64,000 nt of DNA from Oreocharis arfaki (taxonomy: Eukaryota > Chordata > Aves > Passeriformes > Paramythiidae), in assembly GCA_013398015.1 (NCBI GenBank), contig VZRR01007842.1, positions 1,501,391 to 1,565,390 of the forward strand, read 5' to 3'. This document shows, piece after piece, positions 26,901-38,948 of this stretch. A program made the position numbers and the translations under genes. Every line of letters starts with the position of its first letter. The stretch's first letter is position 1. A model generated the notes under the pieces. It was not told the DNA's origin. It did not search any database and worked only from the letters and a program-made list of their open reading frames with translations.

Positions 26901-29900
26901 ATGTAAGCAGATGGGATTTCTTGCTGTGAGTCAGCTTCGTATTCATGCACTTGCACTTCTTTAGTATTTTAGTCCAGGTGAGGAGGGAAGTGACTCCCAA
27001 TTCCTGTACTTAGCTTTGGCCTAAGAGACCGCCAATTGGATCAAACTCCAGCCAAAAAAGGCATTCAGTCCATGGAGTAAAACAATCCCTGTGGCAGGGG
27101 TTTTGGGCATGTTCTGTAGAGCCCCTCCTCCTGCTCTGCACTGATTGCTGATGGAGATATGGCCTCAGAGTGCTCAGTGGTGCCACTTCAGTAAAATACT
27201 GGTGGGTGTTTTGATGATAGAAACACATCATGTCTCACAGTATATGTTTCTTTAAAACAAAGGCCTTGGGAGGAATATTTTTGGAGGGAAGGGTTGGCAG
27301 GATAATTGAAACAATTCAGTACCGTGGAACTGACCGTGGTGTGGAGGCTGGGGGCTTTTTGATTGACTCTGTTCCGATTTCTTACAGGATTTTAGCTTTT
27401 TCTGTATATTAAGCTGAGAACTAAAGTATTTTAACTTTATCAAAAACATATTTTAAATTTATTATTCCGTTTCCAAATGAGAATATATTACCTCAAAATT
27501 GAAAAAAAAAAAAAAAAAAACCAAACCAAAACCAAAACAACCAATGAATTAAACTAATTGTTCATGTAAAACCATGAAAAAACTTCCACAATTTTGAAAT
27601 ACCAGTTTCTTACAGGACTAGATTTCATTTTCAAGGAAACTTTTTTCTTAAACTATTTCTGAACTGGCATGACTATACCAGATATGGCCAAGCACATGTT
27701 TCAGAACAAAAGCATATACTTGAATTCCTTTCAATAGCTGTTGCCCCTTTGCAATGCCTTTATCTGCTGTGAGCTGTTATTTCCCAGAAAAAGGAGGGAG
27801 AAAATTAACTTGTACATCCAGATTTGTGTTAAATGCCCAAGGAGCCTCACCTTTGCTCCAATTAGCTTGTTCTCCAGCAAAAAATTTCTACAGTGCTCTT
27901 CATTCATGAAGTTTTGTGCATTTGCAAAGAGTTAAAAGAAAACAAATTTATTTCTAGTGGTGCAAGCTCTGCCCCTTCCAAGGAGGCACATTTCTGAGCA
28001 GGCAGAACAGAAAATATTCCCTTCCTTTCCTCACCTAATGCTCTGCCACCGCCTACAACATTTGGACTCCTCCCAAGGTCAAAAATGATAGTTGTTTCTC
28101 TTCTCAAGCTGAAAGACATGGCATTAAAAACATTAACATGAAGGTGTGTGAATCTTGGAGAGCATGGAGCTCACCTGCCCTGCCAAGGCAGTGGAAAGAT
28201 TTATAGTTTCTAATTTATTTGGGTTGCACCACTTTTAAATGTGGTAAAAATTATATTGCTTTTTAAATCCTTCTACTGCTGTTCCCAGACAGGAATAAGT
28301 AGATGCTACAATGCGGTTTTTTTAGGATAGTCACATAGCAGCGTGCACAAGCAATTTAGTGCTCGTACAGCAGTTGATCAGTTGTCATGGTACGAAACCT
28401 CTGTGCAAGGTTTTGGACATTCTGGTAGAACATCTCAGGTCAGGAATGGGCTTTGCATGTGACCCCAGTTACGGCCATTTATCTGCAGGCATTCTGGTTT
28501 TATTAGGCACTGTCTTACCTCAGATTCTGCGCAACTTCTCCCTCTTGCCACCCAGCAGGCAAGTTAACATTTCCAGTAGAACAAAACCCTCCCGTGATTT
28601 CAGCTGGGACACTGAGAAAGAGAGGGATCCCCTCAAGGAACCGAGGACCAGAGCTGGGAAAGGATGCTCAGGATTGGGGCAGTAGTGCTCAGCTGAAATG
28701 GTTCAGGCAAAGGCAGCACAAGAGAAACCAGAGTATGTTTTTTGCCATCATACCATGAGCAATGACAGCTGAGGCTTGATACCATGGATACCTGAGACAC
28801 AGTTGGATAATTTGAGGCCATACAGGGCCTGACTCAACCTCCTGGTCAGCAGGGGTGGAAGCATTGGGGCTGACCTGCTGTGGCCAGTTGGGTAACCCAA
28901 GGGCAATAACCCCATTTGAGTAATTCCAAGGTTTTCAACAGTTTCTTAATCTGCGGGTAGCCACCTTTCTGCGTCATGCTTTTTAGGGAGAGAGAGGCAT
29001 CTTCTCCAGGAATGGCCTGCTTCCTTTTCCCCTGGCTCAGTTTCAGCAGCTCCTTTTCCCACCTTTGCTGGGGCATGGAGATAAAAAAGAATTATATATG
29101 TGTATATATCTGTTTAAAGTTGCTGTTTATATATAGTGGAGAGAAAGGAGAAGGTTGATATATTAGCAAAAAATTAAAGAACTTCCTGAAGGTCATATTA
29201 AGACATGCTTCCTGCCACCAACTTCAATTAGTGAATGGACTCTCAGACTGCTTTGGAATTCTGCCCATGTCTAAGAGCTTTCTCTTAACCCTTGGCTTGA
29301 CTAGCTTTCAAAAATCAAATTGCAGACAAAAAAAATCAGTTTGCCAACACTGTGAGCAAAGCACATGTTACTTCTAACTCTTGCTAAAGAGCAGCCAATC
29401 ACAATGTCCTGTGACTCAGTTATTCATAAACTGGTCTAATTTTCATGTGAAAACTATAAAGAAACTTCCAAATTGCTCTTACACAAATGCTTTTTGATCA
29501 GCTCAGCTCTGATTCTGGAATGAGCTCTCATGAGGCAGTCAGTCCTTCTCATATTTATATTTTTCATTCTGTCTGAGTTTAGGGGAAATATGTGTCATTT
29601 CTAAATTGGCTTATTACAGCTTTGTGTCAAGCTCATATGGGGAGCACACTGATCTAAATTAGATCTCCCTTCATTATTTTAAATTGTAGACCTAACAGAG
29701 GAGCTAAATACACAATTATATACTCATAATAACATGACTCTGGCCAAAGGGTAGTGTGCAGGTGTAAGATGCTGAGTGAGCCGACTGGTCAAGCAACAAC
29801 AGAAGTCCTTTGCCCAGCCAGCCATTTTCCCCAGGGTGTCCTTGAAACACAAAGAGCACTGTTTACATTAGAAAACCTTCTCACAAGGAGGCCTAGGCTT

Positions 29901-31111
29901 GGTTGTGAGCACTGGCTAGCCTTACATGTGGCCTTCTCCCTCCCTTCACAGCTGTGGTGATACCTGGCAGCTCTGGCTTGGCTCTGAATGTTGGACTGGC
30001 CTTTAGATGCCAGCTCCTGTCCATAACGTCCACCTATCCCTGTGTACAGGAAAATACCTGACTGTGACAGTGCATTTCTGATGGATTTCCATCACAGTAT
30101 TATGCTGGGTCTCTGGGACTTTGGGTTAAAATTTATGATGTTTTTAATGAGGTCTGGGATGCTTCCACTCTGGGGAGCTGGAAGCTGAGCGCAAGCAGAC
30201 AAAAGCACTTGATGCTTACTAGGCACCCTGAAGGATAGGTCCTGCTTGGAAAAGTCTCATGCACTGAGAGTTAATCATTCACAGAAAAAGAGGAAAGATA
30301 GCAACAAGATATAGGTCATGCTATGGAAGAGCAGATTAGGGATGGATCATTTGCAAATGCCATCCGGCTGGCAGCCAGTCTCGCCCTCCTGGTAATGAAA
30401 TACACTCAGCATTTGCTATCAGTATGAATATGGTTTAAGATTATGTATAGGCTGCACTTGCAAAGCATGACTTTTCCAAAGGCACAGAATTTTTTAGCTT
30501 GTCTTCCTCACACATTTAGAAGTATGATACACAGCCATCGATACGTACTGCAGTGCAGGATAGGGTAAGACGTCCCTCACATTGGTTATTGAGACGGGTA
30601 AAGAAATTCTTTATTCCAAAGCTCCATTTCATCAGCATTATGAGACATTTCTGATTTGCGAGGAATAAGATACCTATACACATGCAGTTACAGAACGTCC
30701 TTAAAATATATCTCATCAAAAAAGTTGGTGATTAACCCAACTCATGAAGTACTGCAAACCTCCACATTACTGTGCATTTGATGAGGGAGACAGCAGAACA
30801 CGAGCTCAGATTTAACTCTGCTATGCTTAAACTGCTTCTCAGTTAGAGCAATGCAAGGGAGACTGAAACAGGAGCCTAAATTGTAACAGACTTATTGCCC
30901 ACTGTAAGAGGAAGAAGAAGATTGCAACTTGCACTCCTAATTTGTTTCTCCCTCTTCCTATCAGGCTGGACAACTTATGTATGTGAGAGCTTCTGCACCC
31001 CACAAAAGGATAATACAGCCTCCATGCACTGAGCTCCTTGTGAAAGATCCTGTTCTCTGGATCTGCTCCAGCCCCAGAGCATAGCCTGAAGCAAAGGATG
31101 TAGGAGTATGT
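23969..31111. other. Non-coding region without recognised genes
   Basis: No gene is recognised in this 7.1-kb stretch. It holds a 19-A tract followed by ccaaa units (about 27502-27540), short AT-rich patches, and small open frames without known domains. One plus-strand frame at 25971-26162 is discussed as an observation. No SINE, LTR or RNA gene was recognised. Confidence 0.5.
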
Positions 31112-31654
31112 TTAGTTTGCATGACCTACTGCTTTGCAACTAGAAAACCAGGCCAAAAATAATTTCCTCAGGGTCTTTTCATTGATTCTTACTTGAAGGT
31201 GCTGTAAAAATACAATACGAGATATATAAATATTCAACCACTCGCAGATCCACTTCCAAACAGTGTGAAGAAGAGAGGAAATAAAAGTGCCTAAAAAGTC
31301 AGGGCATGGATGATTACATGTGTATTCAAGTATCAGTATTAAAAAAAATAGGAGGGAAGAGGAGAGCTTGAGCTTGAGTAAAGCCTGGCTGCAATACACA
31401 GTAACCACATCATATTTCACACACAAATCCAGAAGGAAATATATCCTCTCCTCAAATTCCCTAGCCGGCACGTTGTCAGAGGCCGCTGTTTCCTTCACAG
31501 CTTCTTCTACATAAGAGTCTGTAACATCACCATTTTTCTCAGCAGTTATTTTTCTCAGCTTATCTGATAAAGATTTTCCAGTGTTTATCTGGATGCTGTG
31601 GGACATTCTGGCCTTGAACGAGAAGGTTCTGCACTGCCTGTCAGCCAGGGGCAC
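31112..31654 (-). CDS. Candidate small gene or first exon, unrecognised
   Basis: I do not recognise this protein. The minus strand is open for 180 codons, the longest open frame on that strand apart from one that runs through the sequence gap. The likeliest start is the internal ATG at 31606, which has A at -3 and gives 164 residues (MSHSIQINTGKSLSDKLRKI onward). The first 67 residues are acidic and mixed-charge, like real protein, up to FEERIYFLLDLCVKYDV. The middle is hydrophobic, with a possible membrane segment (SSSLLFFLILILEYT). The end (from HLQVRINEKTLRKLF) lies behind an acceptor-like tatttttacag at 31202, so an in-frame two-exon gene is also possible. It may equally be a chance frame. 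Confidence 0.3.
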   Translation of the reverse strand: MPLADRQCRTFSFKARMSHSIQINTGKSLSDKLRKITAEKNGDVTDSYVEEAVKETAASDNVPAREFEERIYFLLDLCVKYDVVTVYCSQALLKLKLSSSLLFFLILILEYTCNHPCPDFLGTFISSLLHTVWKWICEWLNIYISRIVFLQHLQVRINEKTLRKLFLAWFSSCKAVGHAN

Positions 31655-31920
31655 TTTTTGAAAGCGGGGTGAAAGGGTGAAAGGAATGCATGCTGTGGGA
31701 AAGCAGGCAGTTCAGGAGTTGGTTATTCCTGCCTGCCATGAGGTAAGACCAAGGCCATGTTGTGCAAGAGAACATTGCAGGGACCTGAGGGAGCTTCGGT
31801 GCGGGAGCACGGCTCTGTCGCACGCCGGGGAGAAGGGGTTAGTGCCCCATTTTTCAGCCACGCTGAGCTGCCGAGAGCCAGAGGGCAGGGATTCCCACCA
31901 CCCCAGTCGGTTCAAAGGGA
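31640..31920. promoter_or_regulatory. CpG-richer patch between divergent open frames
   Basis: Roughly ten CpG dinucleotides fall in 280 bp, densest at 31790-31850 (ttcggtgcgggagcacggc and cgcacgccgggg). The flanks are CpG-poor. It lies between the minus-strand frame starting at 31606/31654 and the plus-strand frame starting at 31757, a geometry typical of bidirectional promoters. No TATA box is evident. The promoter role is inferred from composition and position only. Confidence 0.3.
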
Positions 31921-32455
31921 TATGCTAAATTCATGCAAAGGCTATGAAATCAGATGCAATAAGGAAAGGGACAGATGGTTATCTGTGGACCTTCTAGAAG
32001 GCTGTGCTGTGCTGTTGCCTCAGGGAGGAAGAAAAAGGCTCCTCAGGACACCGTGTGCCCTGGGTCATGCTTGCTGCATCCTTGCTTCTAAGCAGAGCCA
32101 GGTAGCCTGTTTTTTCTCTCCTTTAGTAGCAATATTAGGGGTAAAATCAAGAGAAAAGAAAGACTGTTTGCTCAGATCAGGACAGATTAATTATCAGAGA
32201 TTTCTTGTCAATGTAGGGGGAAATAACTGTTGTGGACAATACAAGAATTCAGTCATGTTTATAGATAGTAGGAGCCAAGATTATATTGCCATGCATTTTA
32301 TGCACTGGCATGTAAGGACATGGCACGTTCTCCTGTTCATCATCAGTCAAAACTCTGATTCAATAAAAGATGAAAGAATTACATTAATCCACTTCCCCTG
32401 CTATTTTGGAGGACAATTGATGTCTGATCACAAATTGCTCAGAGGAGCATGGTGA
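31757..32455 (+). CDS. Long open frame, 232 codons, unrecognised
   Basis: This is the longest ATG-initiated frame in the window. The first third is Gly/Arg-rich and comes from the CpG-richer patch (for example EGASVREHGSVARRGEG). The remainder is Cys-, His- and Phe-containing without a motif I know, ending near SDHKLLRGAW. The start has G at -3. No splice structure, signal peptide or repeated domain is convincing, and a second minus-strand frame overlaps its beginning. An open length of 699 bp is unusual for this AT-rich sequence, but nothing shows it is translated. It could be a lineage-specific gene, an exon of a long non-coding RNA or a chance frame. Confidence 0.2.
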   Translation: MLCKRTLQGPEGASVREHGSVARRGEGVSAPFFSHAELPRARGQGFPPPQSVQRDMLNSCKGYEIRCNKERDRWLSVDLLEGCAVLLPQGGRKRLLRTPCALGHACCILASKQSQVACFFSPLVAILGVKSREKKDCLLRSGQINYQRFLVNVGGNNCCGQYKNSVMFIDSRSQDYIAMHFMHWHVRTWHVLLFIISQNSDSIKDERITLIHFPCYFGGQLMSDHKLLRGAW

Positions 32456-34042
32456 CCCTAAGCAGAGCAAATGGAGAAAACAGGTCTCTTGGTGCCCTGA
32501 CAGGAATAGTTATGCAAGAACCAGGCACAAACCACTTCGTTATCTAGGGCAGGCACCATCCCCAGGGAAGGGAAAGGCAGGGAGCTCGAGGTGAGAAGGA
32601 GAGATGTTGTCAGGGACAGGAGCATGCGATGCAACGTGGCAGCAGAAGGCCACGACCAAAGAGGCTTGTCAGGGAGGAGAGATGAGTAACTCTCTCCAGG
32701 TGACTCCTGAGGTGTGACCAGCAAAACTGCACAGAGGTCTGGGCACCCCTCTTCTAGAAAGCAAATCCTACTTTTTAATTTCTGTCAAATCCCTCACCAG
32801 AGGGAGGCCAAGTGGTGCCAGCAATGTTTTCTGGGCTGGGAAGACCAACTTGTCCAAGCTGGGAAAACCGACTTGAAGAAAATTAAGAGAGCTTGGGTAA
32901 GCTAAGGCAATTTCTCTGACAAGTTTATTTGAAGGGTGGAAGCGAAAAAGAGAGGCAAATCATCTAAGGCAGAGAAAGCACTGTGGCCAGATCATTGTGT
33001 ATTTGTACAGCACTTAAAGACTAATCATACATTTTATAGAACAAATAAAAATCCATAGTCTGAGACCCTTATGCTCTAGTCAGAGGCGTAACAGGATGCA
33101 CGACTGAAAGAGTGAAAGGCAAGAAAATGGAGATTGAGGGATACAATAATAATTAATGTGCTGAAATTAAGACAGGAGAAACTTAAATTGAAATTAAAAT
33201 TCAAATATGTCATTAGAGCCATTGCAAAATCATCCAAAAAAACTGATTAAATATTCCATTTATCACACCTGAGCAAAGTGTCATGTATAGTATCACCTGC
33301 AAAATATATGAAATGATTTCTCCCTGGAGGAATTCACAAACTCTTTCACACAGGAGAAGGAACAGAGATGGGGTCTCAGCAAGGAGAATGCAGAAACAAT
33401 GCACACAGCAGAGCTGGACACAAGCATTGGTCTCTATGGACATTGTCCCATTTGTCCACAGAAAATGCAGGACAACCACTGTCATATAAAGCCCCATTAC
33501 CCCAGTGATATATCACTCAACTGGGATTTTCATAAACACCCCAGAGTATTTTTGGAAGCTCTTTCTGTTGTGTCAAGCATAAGGGCTGGGCCTGTATCCT
33601 GATTTCCAGAGATATGGGCTTGATTCTTTGTCATCGTGCTTCCCAGTAAATCGTCTAATACCATGAAATCTGTAATACGATTCTGTGCCCCAATACTACA
33701 ATGACACTTACCTTATAGCTGTTCACAAGACAACCTAGGATGCAAAATAGCAGTTCTTTAGTAACGTTATTCTCTAATATTGAAATATTGAGTGCACACA
33801 AGACCATCTTACAGGAATTTTATGCCAGGAAGTCCACTGCTAAAATTGCTAATTACGCAGGACTTAGATTTGGATCAGTTCTCAGGGCAATTTTATTGAT
33901 TTCCTCATTCTATTTCTGATTTCTTACACTCATTCCTCACTGAGTTAGCAGCAGCAAAAGTAATGATCGGTGTTAATGCCTAGAAAAGTTGGGGCAGAGA
34001 GAGAGAGACTTCCCTCACACTCAGCACATCAAAATACTTCTG

Positions 34043-34067
34043 AGGGTCTTTTCATTGATTCTTACTN
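34043..34067. other. Single-N join next to a copied 24-mer
   Basis: One undetermined base lies at 34067. The 24 bases before it (34043-34066) are identical to 31170-31193. Similar sequence flanks both sides of the N (tcagcacatcaaaatacttc before, tcagcacagcaaaacacttc after). This is the signature of a contig join or local mis-assembly. Confidence 0.7.
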
Positions 34068-35639
34068 TTCAGCACAGCAAAACACTTCTGAGACTAAACT
34101 GGTCAACATCTTCATCACCAGGTTCAGTAAGAATGTTTGCAAAATATGTCATCTTTCAAAAAAAAATTTCATTATTCTACTTTACAAGTCATATTCCATA
34201 AGTAAACACATTTCTCAAGAAATTAGTGCATCATTCACAATTTTGTTTCCCTACAGAAACTTCCTTAGGACTCTAGGAGCTGATATTCCAGAACCGACAG
34301 AATGGTCTGGTTAGTGCAAGAAGTTTTTTCCAGCGTGGCTGAGCCTGAACATACTCACTTTTGAACAGATAAGATAAATAGAACAGATAAAGCTTGCCAT
34401 CTAGAGGAACTGTACAGAAATCCACTTTTCTTTCTACTCAATCTGTTCTTGCAGTTACTCATGTGAGGGTGAGCAGCCCAACAAGAGCAAGTGACACATT
34501 TTAGTATTGATCATAGCTTGCCAACTACCAAAGAGATTGGACCAAGATGATAGGGAGACCTGCCTTCAACTTGGGTTTTTTTGCCATTCAATTTCTCCCT
34601 CCTTTTGCACCCAGTATAAAAATCCCTGCTCCATCTTGCTCCCACAACTACTCCATGGTGATACTGCCTTCCTACCACTTTCTGTGTGATAATGAGAAGG
34701 GACAGCAGAGGGGAGAATCCCTGCCCTGACATTTTGGTGAGGTGGAGTCTGGAGAAGAGGTGAGGAAAATGCCTCAAGGGACTGAAATATCAGTCCAGGA
34801 TATCATTCTTTGCTCACCACAGAAAGACAGTCTTTAGACCATGAAGAAGATTACAGGGACAGAAAAGGATCCAGGCCACAAGCTACTGGAGCTGCCTGAA
34901 AAATGCAGTTGATAAAGCAAGCGTGGGATGGTACAGCTGTGTCCTGCTAAAATCTCAGAGGTACATTGCAGTCCCTGGTTAGGAGATGCCTCTTGGTGGG
35001 AGTTGCAGAGCAGCCACGTATGACTTGCTTGGTAAGGTTGATGGGATTTCCAGCCCTGCGTGTGGATTGGAGTGGAAGGAAGGTGACCATGGTGGGCAGG
35101 CATGAATGCATCCAGGCAGCAAGGCTGAGGAAAATCAGGTCTCCTGCTCTTGAGGTGAAAGCAAGCTGCCCCGGCTGTGGGCAATCCAGTTGAGGCTGCT
35201 GTGCCTCTCACCCTGGCCAAACACACCAAGTGACTCCCAGCTACTTTCTCTTGCATAAGAGTGTGTTATGTAAGCACCAGCTGTGGAGCAATTATTTGTC
35301 TGGATGCAGCACTGGGCACAAGGTCAGTGACACTGTTTGTTAAATTGCCTCAATTTCAGACCTTAGCTTCTGCCTCGAGTGCAGATGCTTCGAAGAGATT
35401 ATGAGAAGAGTGAGTACCACTCTCATTTCACTGGATGGAAAGTAGTATGTCCTTCCAGCTCCAGGCACAGCAAAAACAGTAAACAGAGCTTCACATGAAT
35501 TTCCAACACATTTGGTAGGGAGAACTTCATATAATTAAGCAAATGACCCTGTCCTGCTTCTTTTGAAATCAAAAGGAGTTCTGCAGTTTACAGAAATTAA
35601 AAACAAAAAAGTGTTCACTGTGCTTTTGCCTTTTCACTG

Positions 35640-35699
35640 TCACATTGATATCAGAAGAGTCACACTGATATCAGAAGAGTCACACTGATACCAGAAGAG
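35640..35699. repeat. Minisatellite, three 20-bp units
   Basis: Three consecutive 20-bp units of the form tcacactgatatcagaagag differ only by one base in the first unit and one in the third. A fourth unit is cut after tcacg. Confidence 0.9.
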
Positions 35700-38574
35700 T
35701 CACGTCCATGGGAGTCAGTGAGATGCTGCCAACTTACACCAGAGGCGGACGCGACTGATCATGAGCTGTCATCCCTCAGGCTAATTATGAACTCATCACT
35801 TCAAGGATTCTTCTGAGTTCGCTTTTAGGGATCAGTGTGGTTAATCCTCCAAACCTAATTTTTAGCCTTGCAATGACATACCACAGTACCTATGTTTAAC
35901 TTCTGAATGACCACTCCTTTGGGCTGGGAAACTGATATCAATTAGATGAGTCGTCCCCAGATCAGTGCTGGCCTCATATTTCACCCACCCTGCTGTACCC
36001 TATTGTTTAATCATACCTCACTTCTCTTAATGAGACTCATTTATCTTTCTCTCAAGTTTCATACTATTTCCTGCTTTACTGACTTTTGTGATGAAAGCAA
36101 CTGAAATACTGCTAATTGATGCCTTTCAGGTGACATTAGCCCTTGCAAAAGCATCAATCAGTGGTGGTAAACATCTGTCTGACAAGAATTCTCCTTTTTA
36201 TATTCCACTTTGGAAATTTTAAGAATAGCTAAAGCTCTGCTGATAAAGGATGAGCAATACACAGCCTTCATCTGAGAAATTACAAGCACAGGGAGCATGG
36301 TAACAGAAGTCTCTCAGATCTCTGGTGGCGTGGTGGTGATTAAAAGATCTAGTTAAGCAGTCTGACAGAACCCTTTCATCAAGGCTGCCCTTTGCACATG
36401 AAGTTACGTGAGCATAAGCCTGTGAACACAGTGTCCATAATAATCTGTGTGCACAGCTGGGTCAGACTATGTCAGCCCAGAGACAACAAGAGTCTCCAAG
36501 TTCAGCTGTTAGTTGAAAAGTAATCACCTTGGTCTTTGGTCCACATCAGTTGCATGGCAGAAAGTAAAACTCAGGGAGAAAAGCAATGGAACTGAGTGAC
36601 TGATATGTCCAGGCTTGTGCAGATGCAGACCAACTGCTTTGGTCCTTAATCAAAGTAGCTATTGCTGCTTTCTGTGCCAGATGGAGAATGATCCCAGCTG
36701 TCACACAGAGAGAGCTGGGTGTTTTCAAGAGCAATTGTCCTGAGGTTCAGGCCTTGAGGGTACTGATATGCCACTATGGCCCTGAGCAGTCTCCCAGGAC
36801 CACCCTCTATCCCTGCTCAGCCTGAGACCTGTCTCAGCCCCCTCTGGGCACTCCGTTCAGCACTCCCCCCTGCTGCAACAGGCTGGGGCTGAAGAATGCT
36901 GGAATTAGGGACCCTGTTTGATCCCTTTGTCACCTGCCAGGTGTTGTGCTGGTATATTTGGTGCTGGCCTAGGGCTGAGGGAAATATTTGATAACCTCTC
37001 AAAGACTCTTCTCCCTCCATTTTGCTGCTCTTCTCTATTACATCAGGATGGTGTTCATCCTTGAGATCAATTACACATCACTGCAAATACTGAATTCTCG
37101 GGAATCTTCCAAGCGATGTCCTGGAAAAGCCTAATTTTGTGCAACTCCTCTGTAGTTCAGCTAGATAACATGCATATGAGGATATCCCATCAAAGGGAAA
37201 AAGAGCCTATAAAAGCAAGAAATGTTGACTGACTTACAAACAACCTCTGCCTGGTAATAAAAGACTTGGCTGCAAGGATCCTCAGATTCACAAACCTCAG
37301 CTGCTATGTTTGCAATATTAGTCTAATACAACAGAGAAAAAAAAAAAGAAGCAAAAAAAAGGGAATTATTTTGAGCTTTGCCATCTCAGCAGACAAGAAA
37401 TTTTGGTTCTAACAGCGTCTCAACTTCTTCACTATAAAAACATCCTACTGATTCTGGTTCTTCATCACCTTGGAGTTCATGCAGGTTATTCATCATCTAA
37501 GCATGGGGATTTCAGAACGATACTCGAGGGAGGGTTCTCTGCTCCCATGCGATTATGGTTTTTATCCATGTGTTGCATTGGGACAAATAAGCATGCCAGG
37601 TGCCAGGGAAAGAAAAACGAGGCTGCTCAGCAGTTCAGCCCTTATTTCAGTCCCGTGACTGCCTGAAAATCTCATTGACCTATTCTGCCAGATTCACACT
37701 TTTTGCACTGTACACGCTAAAGAGAGAGGCACAAAGATACAGTTGTGAACAGCTGTCAACTTCCTCTTGCCTGCTGGCAGTGAAACATCTGATTAACTGC
37801 TTTCAGTTGTGGTTCATTTAGTAAATTAGGTAGGGGTACATCTTTGTCTAAAGTTTCAGAAGTACTTGGGCTGCACGGATATTTGGTTGCTGCACTGTTC
37901 AATCAACCCAATTTTTACTGAGTGTTCAGCTCATACTTACAGAAAATCAGATTTGATAAGTATCCAAAACTGGGCATACAGAAATGGAACTGCCTCAGTT
38001 GCACAGCAACTTTCTGAATATTGTGGAGATCCATTTAGAACATATTGAGGGAAGCAAATATGATTACTGCCAGCCTTAGAGAGGAAATGTGAGTTTACTC
38101 AGCAGAGAGTTTAGTTCTCTCCTGACTTCACTCAGACCAAGATTTCAACCACATTCCAGTTTTGCAAAGAATGTACTAAACACCCCCCCCCATCCTTAGA
38201 AATAAACCCCCAAACTTTTCCATGATTAAGGCAAAAAGAGAATCAGCCAGTAAGTCAATGATAATAGACTTACACTGTGAACTCAGTGTAAGGTTCCATT
38301 TAAAACTAAATTCAGAGCCAATCTCCAAGGAGCAAAAATGGATGTATCACAGCCAAGTCTCTGAACTGATAATAATGTAAATTTTTTGACCCAGCTTGCC
38401 AGGGAAATGGTGCCTGCATGAACTGTGTGGCCTTTCTCACTCATTCACCAAAAGGGCAGATGGGAGAATGCTGTCCAGCCCTGCAGGTCAGGCAGTGATT
38501 TTTTGAGTTCCCTGGTTTAAATCCTCCAGCATTCAGCACAGGATATCTGAATTCATGCATCATACTTCTCACTG

Positions 38575-38948
38575 GAGAGGACGGTTTGAGGATTGCAGCA
38601 CATGATGTATGAGGAGGAGCTGAGGGACTGCGTTTCTTCAGCCTAGAGAAGAGAAAGCAAAGGGCAGGGTGTACAATTATCTATGGGCTTGGGGTGGAGA
38701 CAAGACCACTCTTCATAAAGATGCCCAGTGAAAGAGTAATAAGCAACAGCCAGAAGATGAATTTCAGTCTAAAGAAAGACTTTTTCATCAGAGGGTGGAA
38801 AAGCACAGGAAGAGGTTGCCCAGAAGCATTGTTGGAGATACTCGAAACTCAATTGGATACAACCCTGAGAGACCTGATCTAGCCCTGATGCTTGAAGCAG
38901 TGTTTTGAACTGTAGGGGACCTTCAGAAGTCCCCTTCAAACACAGTTA
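38575..38948 (+). mobile_element. CR1 LINE fragment, plus strand
   Basis: The order of motifs follows the CR1 3' third: 'tatgaggaggagctgaggga', 'tttcttcagcctagagaaga', then a degraded stretch with 'ttatctatgggcttgg', 'agactttttcatcagagggt', 'aggaagaggttgcccagaag' and 'gagagacctgatctagccc'. The last part stops before the octamer end and reads 'gaccttcagaagtcccctt'. It is well diverged and contains stops in all frames of the former ORF2. Confidence 0.88.

Larger units (their letters stand above)
32456..38574. other. Non-coding region without recognised genes
   Basis: No recognisable exon or mobile element. It contains one single-N join near 34.07 kb, a three-copy minisatellite near 35.64 kb and an A-rich stretch near 37.34 kb. 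Open frames of 90-140 codons at 33.2 and 34.8-35.3 kb overlap other frames and show no known motif. Confidence 0.5.

Noticed and set aside
34834..35256. 140-codon minus-strand frame
   Set aside because: Composition is high in His, Ser, Cys and Pro with no motif; a plus-strand frame overlaps; no supporting splice or promoter features.
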